From positions 37,083-101,082 of the forward strand of contig UQWS01000006.1 of the NCBI GenBank assembly GCA_900544875.1: DNA of 64,000 nt, given 5' to 3'. The notes below the pieces were generated by a model that was given only the letters and a program-made list of their open reading frames with translations, made no database searches and was not told the DNA's origin. The position numbers and the translations under genes were made by a program. The stretch is from an uncultured Collinsella sp. Its GTDB lineage: Bacteria; Actinomycetota; Coriobacteriia; Coriobacteriales; Coriobacteriaceae. Positions 39,800-47,588 of this stretch are shown here, piece by piece. How positions within the stretch are numbered: position 1 is the stretch's first letter; each line of letters opens with the position of its first letter.

Positions 39800-42496
39800 A
39801 TGGAAGAGATGCCCAAGAACTACGATCCGTCGACCAACGAGCCGGCGATCCTGCAGAAGTGGCTCGACGGCGGCTACTACAAGCGCCGTGAGGGCGTGGG
39901 CGACTGCACCGTCACCATTCCGCCTCCCAACGTGACTGGCAAGCTCCACATGGGCCATGCCACCGATGACTCCATCCAGGACGCCATCGTCCGTATGGCC
40001 CGCATGCGCGGCAAGTCCACGCGCTGGGTGCTGGGCACCGATCACGCCGGTATCGCCACGCAGACCAAGGTCGACAAGAAGCTCAAGAGCGAGGGTATCA
40101 GCCGCCTGGAGATCGGTCGCGACAAGTTTGTTGACGCCTGCTGGGACTGGACCCACGAGTACGGCGGCATCATCGTCGAGCAGATCAAGCGCATGGGCTG
40201 CTCCGTCGACTTCGACAACGAGCGCTTCACCATGGACGAGGATTACGCCCAGGCCGTGCGTAAGGTCTTCTGCGACTGGTACCACGACGGCCTGATCTAC
40301 CGTGGCAAGCGTATCGTCAACTGGTGCCCCAACTGCACCACCGCCATCTCGGACGACGAGGCCGAGTATAAGGACGAGAAGGGCCACCTGTGGCACCTGC
40401 GCTACCCGCTGACCGAGCCGGTCAACGGCCAGGACTACATCGTCGTCGCCACCACGCGCCCCGAGACCATGCTCGGCGACACGGGCGTTGCCGTCTCCCC
40501 GAAGGACCCCGAGAAGGCCGCCTTTGTGGGTAAGACCGTCAAGCTCCCCATCGTCGACCGCGAGATCCCCATCTTTGAGGATTGGCATGTCGACGCCAAC
40601 TTCGGTTCCGGCTTTGTCAAGGTTACCCCGGCCCACGACTCCAACGACTACGCCATGGGTCAGGCCCACGACCTGCCGCAGATCAACATCTTCGACGAGC
40701 ACGCGGTGGTCGTCGAGGGCTATGGCGAGTTCACCGGCATGAACCGCGACGAGTGCCGCGAGGCGGTCATCAAGTGGTTCGAGGAGCACGACCTGCTCGA
40801 CCACGTCGAAGAGCTCGACCACTCCGTCATGCACTGCTACCGTTGCGACTCCGCGCTGGAGCCGTGGCTGTCCGAGCAGTGGTTTGTGGCCGTCGACAAG
40901 CTCAAGGGGCCGGCACTCGACGCCGTTAACTCCGGCAAGGTCACCTTCCACCCCGCGCGCTGGACGCAGACCTACACCACCTGGATGGAGAACCTCAAGG
41001 ACTGGTGCATCAGCCGCCAGCTGTGGTGGGGCCACCGCATCCCCGTGTTCTACTGCGAGGACTGCGGCTGGGAGGACGCCCTCACCGAGGACACTGACGT
41101 GTGCCCCAAGTGCGGCGGCCATCACGTGCATCAGGACGAGAACGTGCTGGACACCTGGTTCAGCTCGCAGCTGTGGACCTTTGCCACGCAGGGCTGGCCG
41201 CAAAAGCCGGAGCTGCTTGAGGGCCATCACCCCACGACGGCGCTCGTCACCGCGCGCGACATCATCGCGTTGTGGGTCGCCCGCATGGTCATGAGCTCGT
41301 TGTACTTCTTGGACGAGGTACCGTTTAAGGACGTCGTCATCTACCCGACGATCCTTGCCAAGGACGGCAGCCGCATGTCCAAGTCCAAGGGTAACGGCGT
41401 TGACCCCATGGACCTCATCGGTATGTACGGCGCCGACGCGATGCGCTATAACCTGCTCACGCTGTGCACCAACAACCAGGACGTCAAGTTTGACGCGAAC
41501 ATCGATAAGAAGACCAAGAAGCTTATCGACAGCCCGCGTACCGACCAGGCCAAGTCGTTTGTGACCAAGATCTGGAACGCCAGCCGCTTCCTGCTCATGA
41601 ACATGGAGGGCTACACGCCCGGCGAGCCCGTCGTGGAGACGCCGGCCGACGCTTGGATGTTCAGCCGCCTGGCCAAGGCCGTGAAGATGGTCACCGAGGG
41701 TATCGAGCAGTACACCTTTGGCGACATGGCCCGCGGCGTGCAGCAGTTCTTCTGGAACGAGGTCTGCGACTGGTACGTCGAGGTCACCAAGGCCCGCCTG
41801 AAGGGCGAGGGCCGTCTGCAGGCTCAGCGCAACCTGATCTTTGTGCTCGACACCTCCATTCGCCTGATGCATCCGCTCATGCCGTTTGTCACCGAGGAGA
41901 TCTGGGACAACATGCCGGCGAGCGTGCTCGACCTGGACGCCGAGGGCAACGTGAACCGCGCCGAGGCGCTCATGATCGCCAAGTGGCCCGAGCCCGCCGA
42001 CTACGACAAGTATGTTGACGAGGACGCCGAGCGCGCGTTTGAGCTGTGCCGTACCGTCGTGTCTGCCGCTCGCGCCACGCGTTCGCGTTATCGCTTGAGC
42101 CCCAAGGCCGAGCTCGACGTGGTCGTGCGCGCCGGCGCCGAGGACATCGAGAAGCTCGAGAGCCTGCGTTCGACCATCGAGCCGCTGGCGAACACCGCTT
42201 CGCTGGTCATGGGTACCGACGTCGAGAAGCCGGCTGCGAGCATCGCCGTGGTCGATAGCGGTGTCGAGGTCTTTGTGGTGCTCGAGGGCAAGGTTGATCT
42301 TTCGGCCGAGAAGGCACGCCTGGAGAAGGAGATCGCCGCGGCCCAGAAGGAGCTTGCTGGCTGCGAGAAGACCCTTGCCAACGAGGGCTTTGTGGCCAAG
42401 GCCGCACCCGCGGTGGTCCAGAAGAAGAGGGACCGTGCAGCTGAGCTCAAGGAGATCCTGGCGGCTTTGACTGCTCAGGTTGCTGACTTCTCGTAA
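39800..42496 (+). CDS. valS: valyl-tRNA synthetase
   Basis: The protein has 898 residues, a class I synthetase charging tRNA-Val. PPPNVTGKLHMGHA (HIGH motif, near residue 50), the editing-domain segment TTRPETMLGDTGVAV, and SRMSKSKGNGVDP (KMSKS motif, near residue 526) are all present. A C-terminal coiled coil (residues ~830-895, rich in Glu/Lys/Ala) is typical of ValS. ATG 39800 follows AGGGAGAG. The preceding leader contains a strong hairpin. Confidence 0.97.
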   Translation: MEEMPKNYDPSTNEPAILQKWLDGGYYKRREGVGDCTVTIPPPNVTGKLHMGHATDDSIQDAIVRMARMRGKSTRWVLGTDHAGIATQTKVDKKLKSEGISRLEIGRDKFVDACWDWTHEYGGIIVEQIKRMGCSVDFDNERFTMDEDYAQAVRKVFCDWYHDGLIYRGKRIVNWCPNCTTAISDDEAEYKDEKGHLWHLRYPLTEPVNGQDYIVVATTRPETMLGDTGVAVSPKDPEKAAFVGKTVKLPIVDREIPIFEDWHVDANFGSGFVKVTPAHDSNDYAMGQAHDLPQINIFDEHAVVVEGYGEFTGMNRDECREAVIKWFEEHDLLDHVEELDHSVMHCYRCDSALEPWLSEQWFVAVDKLKGPALDAVNSGKVTFHPARWTQTYTTWMENLKDWCISRQLWWGHRIPVFYCEDCGWEDALTEDTDVCPKCGGHHVHQDENVLDTWFSSQLWTFATQGWPQKPELLEGHHPTTALVTARDIIALWVARMVMSSLYFLDEVPFKDVVIYPTILAKDGSRMSKSKGNGVDPMDLIGMYGADAMRYNLLTLCTNNQDVKFDANIDKKTKKLIDSPRTDQAKSFVTKIWNASRFLLMNMEGYTPGEPVVETPADAWMFSRLAKAVKMVTEGIEQYTFGDMARGVQQFFWNEVCDWYVEVTKARLKGEGRLQAQRNLIFVLDTSIRLMHPLMPFVTEEIWDNMPASVLDLDAEGNVNRAEALMIAKWPEPADYDKYVDEDAERAFELCRTVVSAARATRSRYRLSPKAELDVVVRAGAEDIEKLESLRSTIEPLANTASLVMGTDVEKPAASIAVVDSGVEVFVVLEGKVDLSAEKARLEKEIAAAQKELAGCEKTLANEGFVAKAAPAVVQKKRDRAAELKEILAALTAQVADFS

Positions 42497-42515
42497 GGTT
42501 TACTCGGGGGCGCGT

Positions 42516-42616
42516 CCCGACGCTTTGCTCGCTACTGCGGACAGTCCTGCGCAAGACGGACAGCACATTAAGTGCTGTCCTTTGCGTGCGGAACTTGTAT
42601 CGAGCAAAGCGTCGGG
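42516..42616. repeat. long inverted repeat enclosing a terminator between valS and folC
   Basis: CCCGACGCTTTGCTCG (42516-42531) pairs perfectly with CGAGCAAAGCGTCGGG (42601-42616). Inside it, GGACAGCAC and GTGCTGTCC (about 42558-42581) form a 9-bp hairpin followed by TTT, a probable terminator for valS. The remaining 42617-42775 show only a T-rich stretch ahead of folC. Confidence 0.75.
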
Positions 42617-42775
42617 CCGCTCCTAGTGCGGTTACGTGGTTGTTTGCAACTGGTGGGTTAGGGCCACTTGGTCGTGGCCTTGATCTCGCTGCAAAGCGGT
42701 GTTTGGCTGATATTTTGAATGGGAGGGGCTCGTTGTTGATTCGGGCCTCTTTTTATGTTGAGGGGACTTTGGGTT

Positions 42776-44119
42776 ATGGCTAAGCGTTCTGGGTCGTATT
42801 CTGTGCCGTTCTCGTTTGAGTTGCTTTCGTTTGATGAAGCTGTTGGGCTTGCTGCTGATACGGGGCGGATTTCTGGGGATGCTGGGCCTCTGCTTGAGAC
42901 AGTTGTCGATATGCTTGATGAGCTGGGACGTCCGGACGAGTATTTCGATTGCATTCAGGTCGCCGGTACCAATGGCAAGACTTCGACTACGCGTTTTTCG
43001 GCTGCCATTCTTCATGGTGAGGGGCTCAAGACCGCGCTGTATACGTCGCCACAGCTGGTACGCTATCCCGAGCGCATGGAAGTCGATGGATGCGTCGTGA
43101 GCGATGAGGCATTCGCCCGTGGCGTTTCGGCCGCTGTTGAGGCGGGGCATCGAGTGAATGCCCGTCGTGTGGCGGCGGGGGAGCGCGCCTATACCATCAC
43201 GCCGTTTGACCTTTTGACGGCTGCTGCACTTGTGGTGTTTGCCGAGGCTCGCGTGGATGTTGCCGTGCTTGAGGTTGGCATGGGCGGACGCTGGGATGCT
43301 ACGAGTGCGACTGATCCCGTGGCCGTTGCCATTACGGGTATTGGGCTCGATCACACACGTATTTTGGGCGATACGCTCGAGGCCATTGCGGGGGAGAAGG
43401 CTGCGGTTATTAAGCCTGGGCGATTGGTTGTTTTGGGCGAGGGCACGCATGAGCCGAGCGTTCAGCGCGTAATGGATACGCGCTGCCGCGAGTGCGGTGT
43501 GGTGCCGCTGGTTGTGAGCCATTCCACGACCAAGGTACCGGCGCATGTAGGCGATACCGTGGAGTTTAGCTGTACTACGCCGCGTGCCATCTATACGTCG
43601 AGCATGGTCAAGCCGGCGTATCAGCCGCAGAATGCTGCGTGCGCGATTATGCTGTGCGAGGGCTATCTTGGCCGCGAGCTCGACCACGATGCGCTCGACG
43701 CTTCGCTTATGGGCTGCCCCACGCCGGGTCGCTTTGATGTGCTGGGAACCGATCCGCTCAAGCTGATCGACGCCTGCCATAACCCTCAGAGCTGCGAGAA
43801 CTTTGTGAGCGCGCTGGACGAGATCGATCCGTGCGTGGAGAACCGCCCCACGCTGCTGTGTGCAGCGCTGGCCGATAAAGACGTGGCGGGTATCGTTGAC
43901 GTTCTGGTTCCGGCGTTCCCCCACGCGGTCGTGACCCAGACCGATTCCGATCGCGCCCTGCCGGCAGAGGAGCTCGCTGCCCTGGTGGGTGCCGATAAGC
44001 TCGCGGGCGTATACCCGAGCGTGTCCGAGGCCCTCGCTGCCTTCGATGCCGCGGGCGAGCCCTTCGTAGCCGCCGGCACCATCACCCTAGCCGGCGAAGT
44101 AGCGGGGCTGCTCCGTTAA
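42776..44119 (+). CDS. folC: bifunctional folylpolyglutamate synthase / dihydrofolate synthase (FolC)
   Basis: The protein has 447 residues and is a Mur-ligase-fold enzyme adding glutamates to folates. The P-loop is VAGTNGKTSTTRF near residue 64. ALYTSPQLVRYPERM is the characteristic folate-binding loop, and VAVLEVGMGGRWDATSATDP carries the second family signature. ITGIGLDHTRILGDTLEAIAGEKAAVIKPG is recognisable in pieces near residue 190. ATG 42776 has GAGGGGA 9 nt upstream; ATG 42755 is in frame without a ribosome-binding site. The first ~150 bp are more AT-rich than the rest of the gene. Confidence 0.92.
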   Translation: MAKRSGSYSVPFSFELLSFDEAVGLAADTGRISGDAGPLLETVVDMLDELGRPDEYFDCIQVAGTNGKTSTTRFSAAILHGEGLKTALYTSPQLVRYPERMEVDGCVVSDEAFARGVSAAVEAGHRVNARRVAAGERAYTITPFDLLTAAALVVFAEARVDVAVLEVGMGGRWDATSATDPVAVAITGIGLDHTRILGDTLEAIAGEKAAVIKPGRLVVLGEGTHEPSVQRVMDTRCRECGVVPLVVSHSTTKVPAHVGDTVEFSCTTPRAIYTSSMVKPAYQPQNAACAIMLCEGYLGRELDHDALDASLMGCPTPGRFDVLGTDPLKLIDACHNPQSCENFVSALDEIDPCVENRPTLLCAALADKDVAGIVDVLVPAFPHAVVTQTDSDRALPAEELAALVGADKLAGVYPSVSEALAAFDAAGEPFVAAGTITLAGEVAGLLR

Positions 44120-44133
44120 CCCATCCCCTCATC

Positions 44134-44200
44134 AGTTGCGGTGAAATACGGACTGTTTTACAAGCCAGAAGCCTCAAACAGTCCGTATATCACCGCAACT
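44134..44200. repeat. palindromic repeat, copy 4
   Basis: Inverted repeat of 25 bp (44134-44158 and 44176-44200) with one mismatch (GAAATAC on the left, GTATATC on the right) and a 17-nt loop. It lies 14 bp after the folC stop and has the shared left flank CATCCCCTCAT. Confidence 0.88.
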
Positions 44201-44262
44201 CAAAAGCAGTCAATTTGGGACGGGGCTTTTTTAGCTGCCCTGTGCCCCGAGTTGACTCACTT

Positions 44263-44422
44263 GCCACGAAATGGGGCTATCTACTACGTTTTGGCGACTA
44301 CCCTCGACCACACGGAAAATCGTGAAATCAAAACCGCAGGTAGACGGCTTACTCGTTTTTAAAAAAGACCCGCATGGTCGACCCATGCGGGTTAAACGTA
44401 GTAGATAGCCCGCTTTCGTGGC
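44263..44422. repeat. 160-bp inverted-repeat element between folC and the M24 peptidase
   Basis: 29-bp arms (44263-44291 and 44394-44422) match at 27 positions; they share GCCACGAAA and GGGCTATCTACTACGTTT. Nested just inside the right arm is a second hairpin, ACCCGCATGG with CCATGCGGGT (about 44368-44392), preceded by a run of A on its left side. No gene lies inside. It looks like a small mobile-element remnant or a two-way terminator. Confidence 0.7.
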
Positions 44423-44436
44423 GAATCGTTGGCAGG

Positions 44437-44467
44437 ATGCGGCAAAGGGACAGCCCCTTTGCCGCAT
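44437..44467 (-). terminator. hairpin just downstream of the minus-strand peptidase gene
   Basis: ATGCGGCAAAGGG (44437-44449) pairs perfectly with CCCTTTGCCGCAT (44455-44467). It sits 3 bp beyond the stop of the minus-strand gene but lacks a T run, so termination is probable rather than certain. Confidence 0.55.
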
Positions 44468-44470
44468 TGC

Positions 44471-45559
44471 CTAGTCTAGGCGGACCGGATCGTGGGGGTA
44501 GGCGTTGAGGATCTCGACACCGTTCTCAGTGACCAGGGCAAGGTCCTCGATGCGGACGCCGGTGCGGTCGGGGAGGTAGATGCCCGGTTCGATGGAGAAC
44601 GTCATGCCCGGCTCTACGACCTGCTCGTTGACGAGCGAGACGTCGCCCGGCTCGTGGTCCTGCAGGCCGATCGAGTGACCCAGGCGATGCGTAAAGTATT
44701 CGCCGTAGCCCGCGTCCTCAATCACGTCGCGCGCGGCACGGTCCAGGTCGCACATGCGCACGCCCGGTGCGATGAGCGCCTCGGCGGCCTCGTTGGCGCG
44801 GCGAACGATATCGTAGATGCGTACGGTCTCCTCGTCCGGCTCGCCCCAAAAGAACGTACGCGTCATGTCCGAGCAGTAGTTGCGATGGCGCCCGCCGATG
44901 TCGAACAGCACCACGTCGCCACGCTTGAGTACGGTGTCGTCGGGCTCGTGGTGCGGGTCGCCGGCGTTGGCGCCAAAGCTCACGATCGGCGGAAAGCTAA
45001 AGTCCTCGCAGCCGTGCTTGCGGTACAGGCCGAGCATTTGGTCGGCAATTTCGCGTTCCGTCACGCCTTCGTGGACGAGCTTGATCGCATCGGCCATCAC
45101 GGCGTCGTTAGCGGCCGAGGACACGCGCATAAGCTCCTGCTCGGCGGCATCCTTGTAGGTGCGTGCGGCGGTGACGGCAAAGTCACCCAGGAAAAACTCG
45201 CTTGCGGCGTGGCGCTCCATGAGCGGCATCAAAAAGCCGGAACGCATGACGGTGTCGATGCCAAGCGGCTTGGCTGGGTCGATCTCACTCGCGATGGCGT
45301 CGGTCACGATATCGGTATCGGTGTGGTAGGCGACGCGGGCATTGTCGTACTCGGGCAGCTGATGTAGGGCGTTGACCATGATCACGGGCTCGCAATCGCG
45401 CGCGAGCAGCACGCCGCAAAAACGCTCGAGCATATCGGCATAAAAGCCGGTCAGGTAATAGATCGACCACGGGTCGTTTACGAGCAGCTGTGCGCCGGGG
45501 TGCTGAGCCTCGAGCGCATCGAGCACGCGTGCCACACGCTGGTCATCGACATGTGCCAT
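44471..45559 (-). CDS. M24 family metallopeptidase, Xaa-Pro aminopeptidase-like
   Basis: The protein has 362 residues. Residues 1-130 are a creatinase-type N-terminal domain (VNDPWSIYYLTGFYADML). The C-terminal pita-bread domain has the metal ligands of M24 peptidases: Asp in VVLFDIGGRHRNYCSDMTRTFF, His in TEYFTHRLGHSIGLQDHE read as FTHRLGHSIG, and Glu in GMTFSIEPGIYLPDRTGVRIED. It cleaves the N-terminal residue before proline. The ATG at 45559 (minus) follows AAAGGATG; longer in-frame starts lack support. Single-gene transcript on the minus strand. Confidence 0.9.
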   Translation of the reverse strand: MAHVDDQRVARVLDALEAQHPGAQLLVNDPWSIYYLTGFYADMLERFCGVLLARDCEPVIMVNALHQLPEYDNARVAYHTDTDIVTDAIASEIDPAKPLGIDTVMRSGFLMPLMERHAASEFFLGDFAVTAARTYKDAAEQELMRVSSAANDAVMADAIKLVHEGVTEREIADQMLGLYRKHGCEDFSFPPIVSFGANAGDPHHEPDDTVLKRGDVVLFDIGGRHRNYCSDMTRTFFWGEPDEETVRIYDIVRRANEAAEALIAPGVRMCDLDRAARDVIEDAGYGEYFTHRLGHSIGLQDHEPGDVSLVNEQVVEPGMTFSIEPGIYLPDRTGVRIEDLALVTENGVEILNAYPHDPVRLD

Positions 45560-45673
45560 GAAACATCCTTTCGCTAGGCTGCCACCATGGTATCCCAAGC
45601 CCGGCACATAGGGACGTTCCTTTTATGCCGTCACCTCGGGACATTCCTTTGCATCCCATGCGCACCCTCATAA

Positions 45674-45740
45674 GTTGCGGTGAAATACGGACTGTTTAGC
45701 GGCCTGAAGCCATAAAACAGTCCGTATTTCACCGCAACTG
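45674..45740. repeat. palindromic repeat, copy 5
   Basis: Perfect 25-bp inverted repeat (45674-45698 and 45716-45740) with a 17-nt loop, same sequence core as copies 1 and 2, left flank CCTCATA. Between the peptidase start (45559) and this copy, GGGACGTTCCTTT (45611-45623) and GGGACATTCCTTT (45638-45650) form a short direct repeat. Confidence 0.9.
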
Positions 45741-45787
45741 CGGAGGAGGACCGGGCGGATGGTGGAGTAGCTAAAAGAGCTCCGTCC

Positions 45788-46198
45788 CTAATTAGCTACT
45801 TGGGCTCGGTCGATGTTCATGCTGGCGACTAGGTCAATGTTGGTGCCGAGAAGATCTTCCAGCACGACGTCGCCCATGCGGATGGGGGCCTCGACGACCA
45901 CGCCGCGGATGAGGTCCATGGCCTGGGCGTGGAGTTCTAGCGGGATGGCTTCGGCCGTGCGGACGGGGAGTAGGGCTTCGTCGCCGCCGGAGACGGCCAC
46001 GGTCGTTGTGAGCACGCGCATGGGGCAGGTGAGCTCTTGATGTGCGAACGTATCGCCGCGCGGGCAGTTGTTACCGGTTACGGAGCGCACTTCCACCATG
46101 GTGCCATTGGCGTCGTGCTCCACCTCTACGGTCAGGAGGCACTCGGATGGGCAGGTGGTGCAGTTGAACTGCAGCGTCTCGGTCACATTCGTACTCAT
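45788..46198 (-). CDS. DUF1667 family protein
   Basis: The protein has 136 residues. CTTCPSECLL and NNCPRGDTFAHQELTCPMR give a four-cysteine pattern with a CPMRVLTTT continuation, which is the DUF1667 signature. Family members are encoded with GlpA- and GlpB-like flavoproteins and may hold a metal or Fe-S centre. Last gene of the minus-strand operon, 3 bp after the flavoprotein gene. Confidence 0.85.
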   Translation of the reverse strand: MSTNVTETLQFNCTTCPSECLLTVEVEHDANGTMVEVRSVTGNNCPRGDTFAHQELTCPMRVLTTTVAVSGGDEALLPVRTAEAIPLELHAQAMDLIRGVVVEAPIRMGDVVLEDLLGTNIDLVASMNIDRAQVAN

Positions 46199-46201
46199 GA
46201 G

Positions 46202-47587
46202 CTATGCCTCCTCAACGGGATCGACGGACAGGACGATTTCGCTGGCACCCAGGTCGAGTGCGCGTTGAATCACCTTAGCCGGCAGCGGGAAGCTTTCCAT
46301 GACGCTCGGTTTAAACGCGCGGACTTTGCCCGCAAACATTTCTTCGCCGTTGGCCAAGATGCGTACTCGAGCGGTATCGACCGGCCGGCGTACGCGGAAG
46401 TTGAGCTTGGTGAGCGCCACAGCCGTAATGCGTCCCGGCAGCGCGTAGCCCGCAATGCCGGCAGGGGAGACCGTGAGCTCGCAGCTCGTGTCCGCGACCG
46501 CGTTCGTTTCGGCTCCGTCACCCAGCGCGTACGCCGCTGCAGCTGCGCCAGCCCTCTCGGACTCGGTCGTTACGTTGTCCGCCAGGTCGTGCACGTGCAG
46601 CACGTTGCCGCAGGCAAAGATGCCCGGCACGACCGTCTGCAGGCTCTGGTCCACCACAGCGCCGCGCGTGCGAGGGTCAAGTTCAACGCCTGCGGCAACC
46701 GAAAGCTCGTTCTCGGGAATCAAGCCCACCGAAAGCAGCAGTGTGTCACACGGAACAGTGCGCTCGGTCCCCGGAATGGGCGCCAAGTGCTCGTCGACCT
46801 GGCTCACCTCGACGGCCTCCACGCGATCGCGCCCGATCACACGCGTCACCGTGGTGGACAGATGCAGCGGAATGCCAAAGTCGTCCAGGCAGTTCTTGAC
46901 GTTGCGGCGCAGTCCGTTGGCGTAAGGCATGAGCTCGTACACGCCCTCGACCGAAATCCCCTCGAGCGTGCAGCGGCGCGCCATGATAAGCCCGATGTCG
47001 CCCGAGCCCAAAATGACGGCGCGCGAGCCGGGCTTGAGGTTTTCGATATTGATGTATCGTTGCGCCAGGCCGGCCGTAAACACGCCGGCGGGACGGCTGC
47101 CGGGAATCTTGATCTCGCTGCGCGTGCGCTCGCGACACCCCATGGCAAGAACGACGGTACGCCCGGTAAGCTGCAGCATGCTATCGCGGCACATGAGCGT
47201 GACGGTATGCCCCGCGGTGGTGCCCGAAACCGACATGCTCGCGCCCACACCTTCGCCTGAATCAATCCCAAGCACCATGCTGTTCAGGAACAGCGCAATG
47301 TCGGTCGCGCGCACCTGGTCGATAAAGCGCTGCGCGTATTCGGGACCGGTGAGCTCCTGTTTAAAGTGCGACAGGCCAAAGCCGGGGTGGATGCACTGGC
47401 GGAGGATGCCGCCCAGGTGCTGCTCGCGCTCCACGATGGCCACGCGTGCGCCTGCCTTATGCGCGGTCAGCGCGGCCGCCATGCCGACAGGTCCGCCGCC
47501 GATAACGACCACGTCGAAGGCTTGCGTCTGCACCGCCCCTGTAGCTCCGGTCTCCGCATGTCCGTCACGCATATCAAGCGTCGCCAT
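46202..47587 (-). CDS. FAD/NAD(P)-dependent oxidoreductase of the glycerol-3-phosphate dehydrogenase cluster
   Basis: The protein has 461 residues. FAD motif VVIGGGPVGMAAALTAHKAG with the Glu-ending second strand (IVERE) is at the N-terminus, followed by LGGILRQCIHPGFG. A second Rossmann motif, VILGSGDIGLIMARRC, binds NAD(P)H, and GIFACGNVLHVHDLADNV is the second FAD-contact segment. The Cys in LRQCIHPGFG is family-conserved. Such proteins sit between a GlpA-like protein and DUF1667 and probably relay electrons from it. ATG 47587 is 1 bp after the stop of the upstream gene. The first ~22 residues (Gly/Ala/Thr rich) precede the fold. Confidence 0.87.
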   Translation of the reverse strand: MATLDMRDGHAETGATGAVQTQAFDVVVIGGGPVGMAAALTAHKAGARVAIVEREQHLGGILRQCIHPGFGLSHFKQELTGPEYAQRFIDQVRATDIALFLNSMVLGIDSGEGVGASMSVSGTTAGHTVTLMCRDSMLQLTGRTVVLAMGCRERTRSEIKIPGSRPAGVFTAGLAQRYINIENLKPGSRAVILGSGDIGLIMARRCTLEGISVEGVYELMPYANGLRRNVKNCLDDFGIPLHLSTTVTRVIGRDRVEAVEVSQVDEHLAPIPGTERTVPCDTLLLSVGLIPENELSVAAGVELDPRTRGAVVDQSLQTVVPGIFACGNVLHVHDLADNVTTESERAGAAAAAYALGDGAETNAVADTSCELTVSPAGIAGYALPGRITAVALTKLNFRVRRPVDTARVRILANGEEMFAGKVRAFKPSVMESFPLPAKVIQRALDLGASEIVLSVDPVEEA

Positions 47588-47588
47588 C

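Noticed and set aside
42586..42783. Small 65-residue gene between valS and folC
   Set aside because: It starts inside a terminator-containing inverted repeat, lacks a ribosome-binding site, and overlaps the folC start in another frame.
44141..44362. 73-residue gene after folC
   Set aside because: It is read through palindrome copy 4 and the left arm of the 160-bp inverted-repeat element and has no ribosome-binding site.
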